This document shows positions 51,962-60,199 of a DNA stretch of 64,000 nt, piece after piece (position 1 is the first letter of the stretch; each line of letters begins with the position of its first letter). The translations under genes and the position numbers were made by a program. Below the pieces are notes generated by a model. The model did not search any database and had not been told where the DNA came from. It was given only the letters and a program-made list of their open reading frames with translations. This stretch comes from Ramlibacter alkalitolerans. GTDB lineage: Bacteria; Pseudomonadota; Gammaproteobacteria; Burkholderiales; Burkholderiaceae_C. The DNA is taken from assembly GCF_016722765.1 (NCBI RefSeq), contig NZ_JAEQND010000004.1, positions 310,001-374,000 of the forward strand, written 5' to 3'.

Positions 51962-52939
51962 TCAGGCGGTGCGCACGAATTCCGCCAGGCTGGTGTCGGC
52001 GGCGAGCAGCCGCTCGCCGACGATGCGGTTCCAGTGGTCCTCGGAGCCGTGCGCCATGCGCCACTCGTGCAGCCGCCGCGTGAGCAGCTGCAGGTCGTAT
52101 TCCTCGGTCACGCCGATGGCGCCGTGCAGCGCGTGGGCGGTGTTGGCCACGGCGACCACGGCTTCGCTGGCGCGGGCCTTGGCGACCGCGGCCGGCAGCA
52201 GGCGCGGCGTGCGGCCGTCGGCCTGGAACGCGGCTTCGGCCGCCATCGAGGCGGCTGCCACCAGTTCGGCCATCACGCTGAGCTGGTGCTGGATGGCCTG
52301 GAACTTGCCGAGCGACTTGCCGAACTGCACGCGGTCGTTGCAGTACTGCAGGGTCATCTCGAACACCCGCGTCATCGCACCGGCGAGCAGCGCCGCATGC
52401 AGGGCGGCGGCAAGCGGGGCCAGCGCCGCGGCGTCGCCGGGCAGGCGTTCGGCCTCGCGGGCGTCGCGCCACGTGAGCGTCGCGACCTGGCTGTGGTGCA
52501 CGCCCGCGGCGCTGCGCTGTGCGCTCGCGCCGGACAGCAGCAGCAGCTGGTCGCCGTCCGCGGCGAGCACGTGCTGCGCGAGCGTGCCGAAGGGCACCAG
52601 CGGGCAGGCGATGCTCCCATCGGCGCTCCGGCGCAGGGCCGGGGCCAGCGTCAGCAGGCCGGCCGGCAGGCTGGTGCCGGGGGCGACGAGCGCCCGGGCG
52701 GCGATGGCCTGGCCGATCGGCAGCGGCACGGCGTAGCGCCCGAAGTGCGCCAGCACGGGGTACAGCTCGGGCAGCGGAAGCCCGGCACCGCCGGCATCTT
52801 CAGGCAGCAGCAGGTCCAGGAAGCCGGCGCCGGCCAGCGCTTCCCACAGGGCGGCCGGCGAGCCGCCGGCCTCGATGGTGCGCACCGCGGCAGGCGTGCA
52901 CTGGTCGCGCAGGATGTCTTCGATGGCTTCTGCAAACAT
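51962..52939 (-). CDS. Acyl-CoA dehydrogenase, short subunit (heteromeric type)
   Basis: The protein has 325 residues, shorter than a full acyl-CoA dehydrogenase. The N-terminal helical domain contains GFLDLLLPEDAGGAGLPLPE, the middle FAD/substrate domain is reduced, and the C-terminal domain has DRVQFGKSLGKFQAIQHQLSVM and ALHGAIGVTEEYDLQLLTRR. Such truncated subunits pair with a full one in alpha2-beta2 dehydrogenases. It is 14 bp after the full-length gene. Confidence 0.88.
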   Translation of the reverse strand: MFAEAIEDILRDQCTPAAVRTIEAGGSPAALWEALAGAGFLDLLLPEDAGGAGLPLPELYPVLAHFGRYAVPLPIGQAIAARALVAPGTSLPAGLLTLAPALRRSADGSIACPLVPFGTLAQHVLAADGDQLLLLSGASAQRSAAGVHHSQVATLTWRDAREAERLPGDAAALAPLAAALHAALLAGAMTRVFEMTLQYCNDRVQFGKSLGKFQAIQHQLSVMAELVAAASMAAEAAFQADGRTPRLLPAAVAKARASEAVVAVANTAHALHGAIGVTEEYDLQLLTRRLHEWRMAHGSEDHWNRIVGERLLAADTSLAEFVRTA

Positions 52940-52953
52940 GGTCGTTCCTCCTC

Positions 52954-54111
52954 CTAGCGCAGGCCCAGGCCGCGGGCGATCATTCCGCGCAGGATTTCGC
53001 GGGTGCCGCCGCGCAGCGAAAAGGTGGGCGCCACCTGCACCAGGTAGGCCACCGTGGCCAGCAGGTCCGCATCCACCTCGGCGGACGGTTCCGCGCCCAG
53101 CACCGCCTCGAGCACGGAGGGGATCTCCTGCTCGAAGGTGGTGCCGATGTCCTTCACCAGCGCCGCCTCGACGATGGGGCTCTCGCCGCGCACCAGCTTG
53201 GTCGTGACGGCGATGGAGAGATTGCGCAGGGTGGCGAGGTGCGTGGCGAAGCGGCCCAGGGTGGCCGCGTGGCGGGCCGCATCGGGGCTCGCGCGCAGGC
53301 ACGCCAGCCAGTGCTCCAGCAGCACGATGCTGGAGTAGATGCGCTCGGGGCCGCTGCGCTCGAACGCCAGTTCCGCGTTCACCTGCTCCCAGCCGCTGCC
53401 CTCGTTGCCGATCAAGGCGTCTTCCGCCAGCAGCACGTTGTCGAAGAAGACTTCGTTGAAGTGGGCGTCGCCAGCGAGGTCGCGGATCGGCCGCACCGTC
53501 ACGCCGGGCAGCGAGAGATCCACGATGAACTGCGACAGGCCCTTGTGCCGGTCGGCCGGCTCGCCCGAGGAGCGCACCAGCGCGATCATGTAGTGGCAGT
53601 GGTGGGCGTTGGTCGTCCAGATCTTGCGGCCGTTCAGGCGCCAGCCGCCCTCGACGCGGGTCGCGCGGGTGCCGACGCTCGCCAGGTCCGAACCGGCATT
53701 CGGCTCGCTCATGCCGATGCAGAAGAAGGCCTCGGCGCGGGCGATCCTGGACAGGTAGAAGCGGCGCTGCGCCTCGCTGCCGAACTTGTTGATCAGCGGA
53801 CCGCTCTGCCGGTCGGCGATCCAGTGCGCCGACACGGGCGCGCCGGCGGCCAGCAGTTCCTCCACCAGCACGAAGCGGGAGAAGGCGTCGAGGCTGGCGC
53901 CGCCGTATTCCTTCGGCAGCGTGACCCCGACCCAGCCCCGCTCGGCCAGCTTGCGGCTGAAGGCCGCGTCGAAGCCCATCCAGGATCGGGCCCGCACCTG
54001 CGGCGCGGGCGGCGTCCAGGCGGTGCGCAGGAATTCGCGCACTTCCGCGCGGAAGGCGTGGGTCGCCTCGGGCAGCGCGGCGTAGCGGAACGCGGAGAGC
54101 AACTGGCTCAC
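52954..54111 (-). CDS. Acyl-CoA dehydrogenase, full-length subunit
   Basis: The protein has 385 residues. WVGVTLPKEYGGASLDAF, FFCIGMSEPNAGSDLASV and WTTNAHHCHYMIALVRS are typical family segments. The C-terminus reads FSLRGGTREILRGMIARGLG. It has a GTG start at 54111. Paired with the short subunit encoded downstream, it resembles the heteromeric dehydrogenases of steroid side-chain breakdown. Confidence 0.91.
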   Translation of the reverse strand: MSQLLSAFRYAALPEATHAFRAEVREFLRTAWTPPAPQVRARSWMGFDAAFSRKLAERGWVGVTLPKEYGGASLDAFSRFVLVEELLAAGAPVSAHWIADRQSGPLINKFGSEAQRRFYLSRIARAEAFFCIGMSEPNAGSDLASVGTRATRVEGGWRLNGRKIWTTNAHHCHYMIALVRSSGEPADRHKGLSQFIVDLSLPGVTVRPIRDLAGDAHFNEVFFDNVLLAEDALIGNEGSGWEQVNAELAFERSGPERIYSSIVLLEHWLACLRASPDAARHAATLGRFATHLATLRNLSIAVTTKLVRGESPIVEAALVKDIGTTFEQEIPSVLEAVLGAEPSAEVDADLLATVAYLVQVAPTFSLRGGTREILRGMIARGLGLR

Positions 54112-54123
54112 GGGAACCTCCGA

Positions 54124-54897
54124 TCAGGTGCCGATGGTGTAGCCGCCGTTGGCGGACAGGTGCTGCCCCGTGATGTAGGAGGCAGCGTCGGACAGCAGGA
54201 AGCACACGGGCCGTGCCACCTCGCCGGCCTGCGCCCAGCGCCCGAGCGGGATCTGCTGCAGGTAGGTGTCGGCGAACTTCTCGCTGCGGATGGTCTCGGT
54301 CATGGGCGTCTCGACGACGCCGAAGCCGACGGTGTTCACGCGCACGTTGTACTTGGCCCATTCGCGCGCGGCGCACATGGTCAGGCCCAGCAGGCCGGCC
54401 TTGGCCGCGCCGTAGTTGATCTGGCCGATGGTGCCGCGGCGGCCCGCATCGGAAGAGATGTTGACGATGGACGCGCCGCTCTTGTCGCCGGCGCGCGAGC
54501 GGGCCAGCGCATGGCGGCCCACGGCCTGCAGGAAGTGGAAGGAGCCGCTCAGGTGCACGTCGATCACCTGCTGCCACTGCTCCAGCGTCATCTTCTCGAT
54601 CATCGCCGGGCGCGTGATGCCGGCGTTGTTGACGAGGCCGTGCACGGCGCCGAAACGGGCCACGGCTTGCTCCACGGCGGCCTGCGCGAAAGCGGGATCG
54701 GCCACGCTGCCGGCCAGCGCCAGCACGCGTTGCGGCGACTGCGCGGCCAGTTGCTCCAGCGCGGCCGCATTCAGGTCGATGGCCGTGACGGTGCCACCGA
54801 GTTCCAGCACGAGTTCGGCGATGGCGCGGCCGATGCCCTGGGCGGCGCCCGTCACCACGATGTTCCTGCCCTGCAGGTCCAGCACTTGTCGGCTCAT
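54124..54897 (-). CDS. SDR family oxidoreductase
   Basis: The protein has 257 residues with an intact classical SDR site: TGAAQGIGRAIAEL, NNAGITRPAM and NISSDAGRRGTIGQINYGAAKAG, with Ser, Tyr and Lys present. It begins RQVLDLQGRNIVVTG. It probably oxidises a hydroxyacyl-CoA intermediate. The next gene downstream is the acyl-CoA dehydrogenase (12 bp). Confidence 0.91.
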   Translation of the reverse strand: MSRQVLDLQGRNIVVTGAAQGIGRAIAELVLELGGTVTAIDLNAAALEQLAAQSPQRVLALAGSVADPAFAQAAVEQAVARFGAVHGLVNNAGITRPAMIEKMTLEQWQQVIDVHLSGSFHFLQAVGRHALARSRAGDKSGASIVNISSDAGRRGTIGQINYGAAKAGLLGLTMCAAREWAKYNVRVNTVGFGVVETPMTETIRSEKFADTYLQQIPLGRWAQAGEVARPVCFLLSDAASYITGQHLSANGGYTIGT

Positions 54898-54908
54898 GTT
54901 CGTTTCCT

Positions 54909-56066
54909 TCAAAGGGTTTCTTCGGTGCCCAGCACCAGGGTGGCCTGGCTGGAGAGTTCGCCGCCGTTGCCGTGCGCCAGCGCAAGCTGCGCATCCGCGA
55001 CCTGGCGCTCGCCGGCGAGGCCCATCAGCTGTTGGGTGGCCTCCACCATCGTGAAGAGGCCGTACATGCCGGGATGCACGCAGGACAGGCCGCCGCCGTT
55101 GGTGTTGACCGGCAGCGCGCCGCCGGGGGCGATGCGGCCGCCTTCCACGAAGGCGCCGGCCTCGCCCTTGGCGCAGAAGCCCAGGTCTTCCAGGAACAGC
55201 AGCGTGTTGATGGTGAAGGCGTCGTACAGCTGCACCACGTCGATGTCCGAAGGCTTGACGCCGGCCTGCGCGAAGGCGCGCGCACCCGATTCGCGGGCTG
55301 CCGTCACCGTCAGGTCCGGCATCGAGGTGATGTCCTTGTGGTCCGTCGCCGCCGCTGCGCCCAGCAGGTACACGGGGCGGCGCGCCAGGTCCTTCGCGCG
55401 CGCCGCGCTCACCATCACCACCGCGGCCGCGCCGTCGGTGACCAGGCAGCAATCGCGCACGCTCAGCGGGTCCGACACCATGCGCGACTTCAGGTACTCC
55501 TCCATCGTGAGCGGGTCGCGCATGAACGCGTCGGGATTGCGTTGCGCCCAGCGGCGCGCCGCGATCGCCACTTCGCCGAGCTGCTCGCGCTTCAGGCCGT
55601 ACTGGTGCATGTAGCGCGCCGCCGCCAGCGCGTAGGCGCCGACCGGCCGGCCCAGCTTGTACGGCCCTTCGTAGGGCGAGGGGCGCAGCGCGCTGATCAG
55701 GCCGCCGGCCGCCGTGCGCTGGTTGCTGCCGTAGGCGATGAGCGCCACGTCGCACTGGCCGGCCTCGATGGCCAGCGCCGCCCACATCGCGTGGGTGAGG
55801 AAGGCGGAGCCGCCGGTGCGGTTGTTCTCGGTCAGCCTCGGCTGGATGCCCAGGTACTCGGCGAAGGTCAGGCCGGAAAGGAAGTCGTCGGGCAGGCCGA
55901 TGAACAGGCCGTCGACGTCGGACGGCTTCAGGCCGACCTGGTCGAGCGCGCGTACGCTGGCGGATACCGCCAGGTCCATGGAGCTCAGGCCCGGTGCCTC
56001 GCCCATGCCGTAGGTGGCAGCGCCGACGATGGCGGTCTTGCCGCGGGGGAACAGGTCGCGGCTCAC
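54909..56066 (-). CDS. Thiolase-like lipid-transfer protein (SCP2/Ltp2-type, probable retro-aldolase subunit)
   Basis: The protein has 385 residues with the thiolase fold. It has no nucleophilic Cys at the usual place: the region reads ENNRTGGSAFLTHAMWAA. The C-terminal half has VVQLYDAFTINTLLFLEDLGFC, GGGLSCVHPGMYG and the HGNGG segment of lipid-transfer-type proteins. In known Ltp2-type aldolases, tyrosines instead of Cys do the chemistry. The GTG start overlaps the stop of the DUF35 gene, and DUF35 partners are required by Ltp2-type enzymes. It is probably a C-C lyase rather than a thiolase. Confidence 0.87.
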   Translation of the reverse strand: MSRDLFPRGKTAIVGAATYGMGEAPGLSSMDLAVSASVRALDQVGLKPSDVDGLFIGLPDDFLSGLTFAEYLGIQPRLTENNRTGGSAFLTHAMWAALAIEAGQCDVALIAYGSNQRTAAGGLISALRPSPYEGPYKLGRPVGAYALAAARYMHQYGLKREQLGEVAIAARRWAQRNPDAFMRDPLTMEEYLKSRMVSDPLSVRDCCLVTDGAAAVVMVSAARAKDLARRPVYLLGAAAATDHKDITSMPDLTVTAARESGARAFAQAGVKPSDIDVVQLYDAFTINTLLFLEDLGFCAKGEAGAFVEGGRIAPGGALPVNTNGGGLSCVHPGMYGLFTMVEATQQLMGLAGERQVADAQLALAHGNGGELSSQATLVLGTEETL

Positions 56067-56440
56067 GAGCGCACCCCCACCGGGTCGAACAGCAGGATGG
56101 GTTTCTCGTCCTGCATGCCGATGCGCGCCTGCACCGGCATGCCGATCTTCACCGCCTCGGGCGGCACGCCCTCGACGCGGCTCATCACCCGGACGCCCTC
56201 CTCCAGGTCCACCAGGACCACGTTGTAGGGCTGCTGCGGCGGCCTCGGCCGCATGATGGTGGTGGAGTAGACGGTGCCGCGGCCGCTGGCCGGCACCCAT
56301 TCGAGGTCGCGCTCGCCGGTCTGCGGGGCGGCGACGCGCGGGTAGAAGAAGCAGCGGCCGCTGGCGCGCGAGCGCTGCAGCATGAAGCGCCCTTGCGCGA
56401 GGTGCGCGAAGTATTCCTGTTCCGGACGGGGATCGCTCAT
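56063..56440 (-). CDS. DUF35 OB-fold protein (partner of thiolase-like protein)
   Basis: The protein has 125 residues. The N-terminal helix (EQEYFAHLAQGRFMLQRS) leads to the rubredoxin-like ribbon, here with only one Cys (GRCFFYPRVAA) instead of four, so zinc is probably lost. The OB fold follows: SGRGTVYSTTIM and PYNVVLVDLEEGVRVMSRV. DUF35 proteins bind acyl-CoA and dock to thiolase-like aldolases. It is translationally coupled to the 56066 gene. Confidence 0.9.
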   Translation of the reverse strand: MSDPRPEQEYFAHLAQGRFMLQRSRASGRCFFYPRVAAPQTGERDLEWVPASGRGTVYSTTIMRPRPPQQPYNVVLVDLEEGVRVMSRVEGVPPEAVKIGMPVQARIGMQDEKPILLFDPVGVRS

Positions 56441-56441
56441 G

Positions 56442-57248
56442 TCAGGTGGATCTCGTTTTCTGTTCGGGCCACTGGTACAGCGGCGCCTCCTTGGCGAGGA
56501 AGCGGCGCACCGCCTCCTGGTGGAATGCGCTTTCGCGCGCCATGGCTTGGCCCATGGCTTCCTGCACGTAGACGGTGCGGCGCTCGGACTCGAAGGCGTG
56601 GTTCATCACGCCCTTGGCCAGGCCGATGGCCTCGGTCGGGGCGTGCGCGAAGCGCTGGGCGAATTCCAGCGCGGACTGCAGCACGTCACCGGTGCAGACC
56701 TGCTGCACGAGGCCGATGTCGAGTGCCTCCTGCGCCTCGACGACGCGGGCGCTGAACACCAGGTCCTTGGCGCGCGCGAGGCCGATGGCGCGCGGCAGCA
56801 GGTACATGGCGCCCATGTCGGGCACGAAGCCGAGCCGCGCGAACACGGCGCAGAACTTCGCCCGCGGCGAGGCGATGACGAAGTCGGCGGCCAGCGCCAC
56901 CGACAGGCCGGCGCCGAAGGCGACGCCGTCCACGGCGGCGATCACCGGCTTCTCCAGGTCCACCAGCTCGTCGAGCCAGCGGTGGATGCGGCGGATGCGC
57001 TCGCGGCCTTCGTAGATGTCGCGCTGGCCCTGTCCGCCCTCGGAGATGGCCTTGACGTCGCCGCCGGCGCAGAAGTGGCCGCCGGCGCCGGTGAGCACGA
57101 CTGCGCGCACGGCGGGGTCGTCACGCACCTCGGCGACCGCTTCGCCCAGGGCCTCGCGCAGGGCGGGGTCCAGGGCGTTGCGCGCCTGCGGCCGGTTGAG
57201 GGTGAGCACCGCGGTGGCGCCGTGGCGCTCGATCTGGATCACGGACAT
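56442..57248 (-). CDS. Crotonase superfamily protein, PaaG-like active site
   Basis: The protein has 268 residues. The oxyanion segments are GGHFCAGGDVKAI and FGAGLSVALAADF. The two hydratase glutamates are replaced (GAGLSVA and FCAVFARLG). Instead it has FVPDMGAMYLLPR, the Asp region of PaaG-type isomerases. It should catalyse double-bond or ring isomerisation rather than hydration. It stops 1 bp before the DUF35 start. Confidence 0.88.
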   Translation of the reverse strand: MSVIQIERHGATAVLTLNRPQARNALDPALREALGEAVAEVRDDPAVRAVVLTGAGGHFCAGGDVKAISEGGQGQRDIYEGRERIRRIHRWLDELVDLEKPVIAAVDGVAFGAGLSVALAADFVIASPRAKFCAVFARLGFVPDMGAMYLLPRAIGLARAKDLVFSARVVEAQEALDIGLVQQVCTGDVLQSALEFAQRFAHAPTEAIGLAKGVMNHAFESERRTVYVQEAMGQAMARESAFHQEAVRRFLAKEAPLYQWPEQKTRST

Positions 57249-57258
57249 GGCCTGCCTC

Positions 57259-57723
57259 CTAGTAGCGGACCTGCATCAGCCAGTCGGCCACCATGGCCGG
57301 CCGCTCGGCGCCTTCGGCCTGCACCTTCACGGTCCAGAAGCAGCGCGCCTCGCCGGGCCGGATGTCCTCCACCTTCGCGAGCTGGAAGCTGCCCACCAGG
57401 CGCGACCCGCAGGGCACCGGGCTCGTGAAGCGCACCTTGTCGAAGCCGTAGTTCAGCGCCATCTTGCGGTTCGGGAACGCGAAGCAGCGGTGGTACCAGC
57501 CGGTGATCAGCGACAGCGTCAGCAGCCCGTGCGCGATGGTGGTCTTGAAGGGGGACTCCACCGCGGCGCGCGCGGGGTCGACGTGGATCCACTGGCGGTC
57601 CTGCGTGACGCCGGCGAAGGTGTCGATCATGGCCTGGTCGACCTCGATCGCCTCGCCCTGCACCGGCGGCTGGCCCACGAAGGCCTTCAGCGCCTCGACG
57701 GAATCGAAGGAATGCTGCGCCAT
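57259..57723 (-). CDS. MaoC-like dehydratase (NodN-like)
   Basis: The protein has 154 residues with a single hot-dog fold. The motif FAGVTQDRQWIHVDPARA keeps the Asp and His of the hydratase dyad. AHGLLTLSLITGWYHRCF is typical of the NodN/MaoC branch. It hydrates an enoyl-CoA. It overlaps the Bug gene stop by 1 bp (TGATG). Confidence 0.9.
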   Translation of the reverse strand: MAQHSFDSVEALKAFVGQPPVQGEAIEVDQAMIDTFAGVTQDRQWIHVDPARAAVESPFKTTIAHGLLTLSLITGWYHRCFAFPNRKMALNYGFDKVRFTSPVPCGSRLVGSFQLAKVEDIRPGEARCFWTVKVQAEGAERPAMVADWLMQVRY

Positions 57724-58694
57724 CAGTCGGCCTTCACGCCCAGCTTCTGGGCCAGCGGGATCCAGCGGGCGCGCTCGTCGGCGATGAAGCGCGCGAATAC
57801 CTCCGGCGAGCCGGGCATGGGCTGGGCGCCGATGTTGCGCAGCTTCTCCACCAGTTCCGGCTTCTTGAGGGCCTCGTTGATGGCCTTGTTCAGCTCGTTG
57901 ACGACGGCCGCGGGCGTCTTCGCCGGGGCGACCACGCCGAACCAGGCGCTGGCCTCGGCGTTGCCGAAGCCGGTTTCCTTCAGCGTCGGCACGTCGGGCA
58001 GCGCCGGGAAGCGCACGGTGTCCAGGATCGCCAGCGGCACGATCCGGCCGGCCTTGGCCTGCTGCATGGACGAAGGCAGGGCGTCGAACATGATGTCGAC
58101 GTTGCCGCCCATCATGCTGGTGATGGCGGGCGCGCTGCCGGCGAAGGGCACGTGCGTGACCTTGAAGCCCATCAGGTTGGCCGCGTACTCGCCGGCGAGG
58201 TGGGTGATGTTGCCGCTGCTGGCACTGCCCATGGTCAGCTTGCCGGGGTCCTTCTTGCCCAGCGCGATCAGCGACTGCACGTCGCGCACGCCCAGGTTCT
58301 GCCGGGTGACCAGCAGCAGCGGCGACTTGCCCATGCCGGCCACCGGCACGAAGGACTTCTCCGGGTCGTAGGGCATCTTCGCGTACAGCGCCTGGTTGAT
58401 CACCAGCGGCGCATTGGAGCCCACGAAGAAGGTCTTGCCGTCCGGCTCGGCCCGGGCAACGATCTCGCCGGCGATCATGCCGGCCGCACCCGCCTTGTTG
58501 TCGATGACGATGGTCGTGCCGAGGATCTGCGCGGTCTCGTTGGCGACGAGCCGCGTGATCTGGTCGGCCGCGCCGCCGGCCGGGTAAGGCACGACGAACT
58601 TGATCGGCGCCTTCTGCGCCAGCGCGGGCGCGGCGAAGGTGGCGATCGCCAGCGGCAGCGCCGCCAGGAGGGTACGGGCCAGGGTGGATTTCAT
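57723..58694 (-). CDS. Bug-type tripartite tricarboxylate transporter receptor
   Basis: The protein has 323 residues. The signal peptide ends APALAQ at about 26 and leads to APIKFVVPYPAGGAADQI. EPDGKTFFVGSN and HVPFAGSAPAITSMMGG are family segments. It is the fourth Bug receptor in the island. No TctAB genes are visible, so it may serve a transporter encoded elsewhere or a signalling role. Confidence 0.93.
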   Translation of the reverse strand: MKSTLARTLLAALPLAIATFAAPALAQKAPIKFVVPYPAGGAADQITRLVANETAQILGTTIVIDNKAGAAGMIAGEIVARAEPDGKTFFVGSNAPLVINQALYAKMPYDPEKSFVPVAGMGKSPLLLVTRQNLGVRDVQSLIALGKKDPGKLTMGSASSGNITHLAGEYAANLMGFKVTHVPFAGSAPAITSMMGGNVDIMFDALPSSMQQAKAGRIVPLAILDTVRFPALPDVPTLKETGFGNAEASAWFGVVAPAKTPAAVVNELNKAINEALKKPELVEKLRNIGAQPMPGSPEVFARFIADERARWIPLAQKLGVKAD

Positions 58695-58729
58695 GCTTCT
58701 CGTCTCCGTGGTTTCAGGAATTGCGGCGC

Positions 58730-59953
58730 TCAGACGACGCCCTTGGCTTGCAGTTCGGCGAGGCGCTCCGGCGAGAGGCCCAGGCGCGCGCGCAGGATGG
58801 CGTCGTTGTGTTCCCCCAGCAGCGGGGCGGAACGCGTGTAGCGGATCGGCGTGTCGGACAGCCGGATCGGGTTGGCGACCGTCGGCGCCTCGACGCCGGC
58901 GCCGTGCGGCAGCGTTTGCTGCATGCCGCGGTGGCGCACCTGCGGGTCCTCGAACACCTGCTTCATGTTGTAGATCGGGCCGCAGGGCACGTTGCTGGCC
59001 TCCAGCAGCGGCACCCACTCCTCCATCGTCTTCGCCAGCATGGCCTCGGCGATCAGCGGGATCAGCGCCTGCCGGTTGCGGTTGCGCTGCGGCCCGGTCG
59101 CGAAATCGGGGTGCGTGGCGAGGTGCTCGCAGCCGATCACCTTGCAGAAGGCGGCGTACTGGCCGTCGTTGCCGACGGCGATGATGATGTCGCCCTCCCT
59201 GCACTTGAACACCTGGTACGGGACCATGTTCGAGTGCGCGTTGCCCATGCGCTGCGGGACCTTGCCCGAGAGGAAGTAGTTGATCGCCTGGTAGGAGTTG
59301 ATCGTGACGACGCAGTCCAGCAGCGACATGTCGATGTACTGGCCTTCGCCGCTCACGTGGCGGTGCTCCAGCGCCGCGAGGATGGCCGTGGTGGCGTACA
59401 TGCCGGTCAGCAGGTCGGTGATCGCGATGCCGCTCTTCATCGGCGCCGCGCCCGGCTCGCCATCCGGCACGCCGGTGATGCTCATGAGCCCGCCCATGCC
59501 CTGGAACACGAAGTCGTAGCCGGGCAGCGCCGCATAGGGGCCGTCCTGGCCGAAGCCGGTGACCGAGCAGTAGACGATGCGCGGGTTGACCTTGCGCAGG
59601 TCCTCATACGCCAGGCCGTAGCGCGCCAGCGTGCCGACCTTGTAGTTCTCCACCACCACGTCGGCGTCCTTCGCCAGCGCGCGGATGATCTCCTGCCCCT
59701 CGGGTGTGGCCAGGTCCACGGTGACCGACTGCTTGCCGCGGTTGGCGCTCAGGAAGTAGGAGGAATCGCGGGTCTCGCGGCCGTCGGGATCCTTCAGGAA
59801 GGGCGGGCCCCAGGTTCGCGTGTCGTCGCCCACGCGGGGGCGCTCGATCTTGATCACCTCCGCGCCCATGTCGGCGAGGTTCTGGGTGGCCCACGGGCCC
59901 GCCAGGATGCGCGTGAGATCGAGCACCTTGATGTGCCCCAGCGCCGTTTTCAT
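58730..59953 (-). CDS. CaiB/BaiF family CoA-transferase
   Basis: The protein has 407 residues. The N-terminus is VLDLTRILAGPWATQNLADMGAEVIKIE and the catalytic Asp lies in GIAITDLLTGMYATT. It is close in sequence to the CaiB protein at 29408. The ATG at 59953 follows TTGGAGACGGC. It is the first gene of the long minus operon and is divergent from the PaaG-like gene. Confidence 0.93.
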   Translation of the reverse strand: MKTALGHIKVLDLTRILAGPWATQNLADMGAEVIKIERPRVGDDTRTWGPPFLKDPDGRETRDSSYFLSANRGKQSVTVDLATPEGQEIIRALAKDADVVVENYKVGTLARYGLAYEDLRKVNPRIVYCSVTGFGQDGPYAALPGYDFVFQGMGGLMSITGVPDGEPGAAPMKSGIAITDLLTGMYATTAILAALEHRHVSGEGQYIDMSLLDCVVTINSYQAINYFLSGKVPQRMGNAHSNMVPYQVFKCREGDIIIAVGNDGQYAAFCKVIGCEHLATHPDFATGPQRNRNRQALIPLIAEAMLAKTMEEWVPLLEASNVPCGPIYNMKQVFEDPQVRHRGMQQTLPHGAGVEAPTVANPIRLSDTPIRYTRSAPLLGEHNDAILRARLGLSPERLAELQAKGVV

Positions 59954-60009
59954 GCCGTCTCCAAGCTCGTTCGGGAAAGGCGCGAGGATAGGAGCCGCAG
60001 GCATGGAGC

Positions 60010-60060
60010 GTCCAATATTTCTTTTCCTGAATCCGATATTGATCGGATATCAGATTGGAC
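60010..60060. promoter_or_regulatory. Nested inverted repeats in the 59953/60200 divergent region
   Basis: ATCCGAT-ATTG-ATCGGAT (60031-60048) is a perfect 7-bp inverted repeat. It is surrounded by GTCCAAT (60010-60016) and ATTGGAC (60054-60060), also complementary. The region is AT-rich for this genome. It probably holds the divergent promoters and regulator sites for the two operons. Confidence 0.6.
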
Positions 60061-60099
60061 CAGCTTCCTCGAGTCACCTCGGCTTTTCCTCGATCCGGG

Positions 60100-60118
60100 C
60101 GATACCGAAGGAGTATCG
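60100..60118. promoter_or_regulatory. Inverted repeat CGATAC-N7-GTATCG
   Basis: This is a perfect 6-bp inverted repeat about 80 bp before the PaaG-like gene and 150 bp from the CaiB gene. Its sequence differs from the CATAC-N6-GTATG sites, so it may bind a different regulator, perhaps the LysR protein at 61067. Confidence 0.5.
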
Positions 60119-60199
60119 AATCGCCGCGCATCGCTATTGGACTTTTGTCCGCGTCCCGCCTACGCTCGCGGCCTTCCAACGACAACCGGAGCCCGCCGC

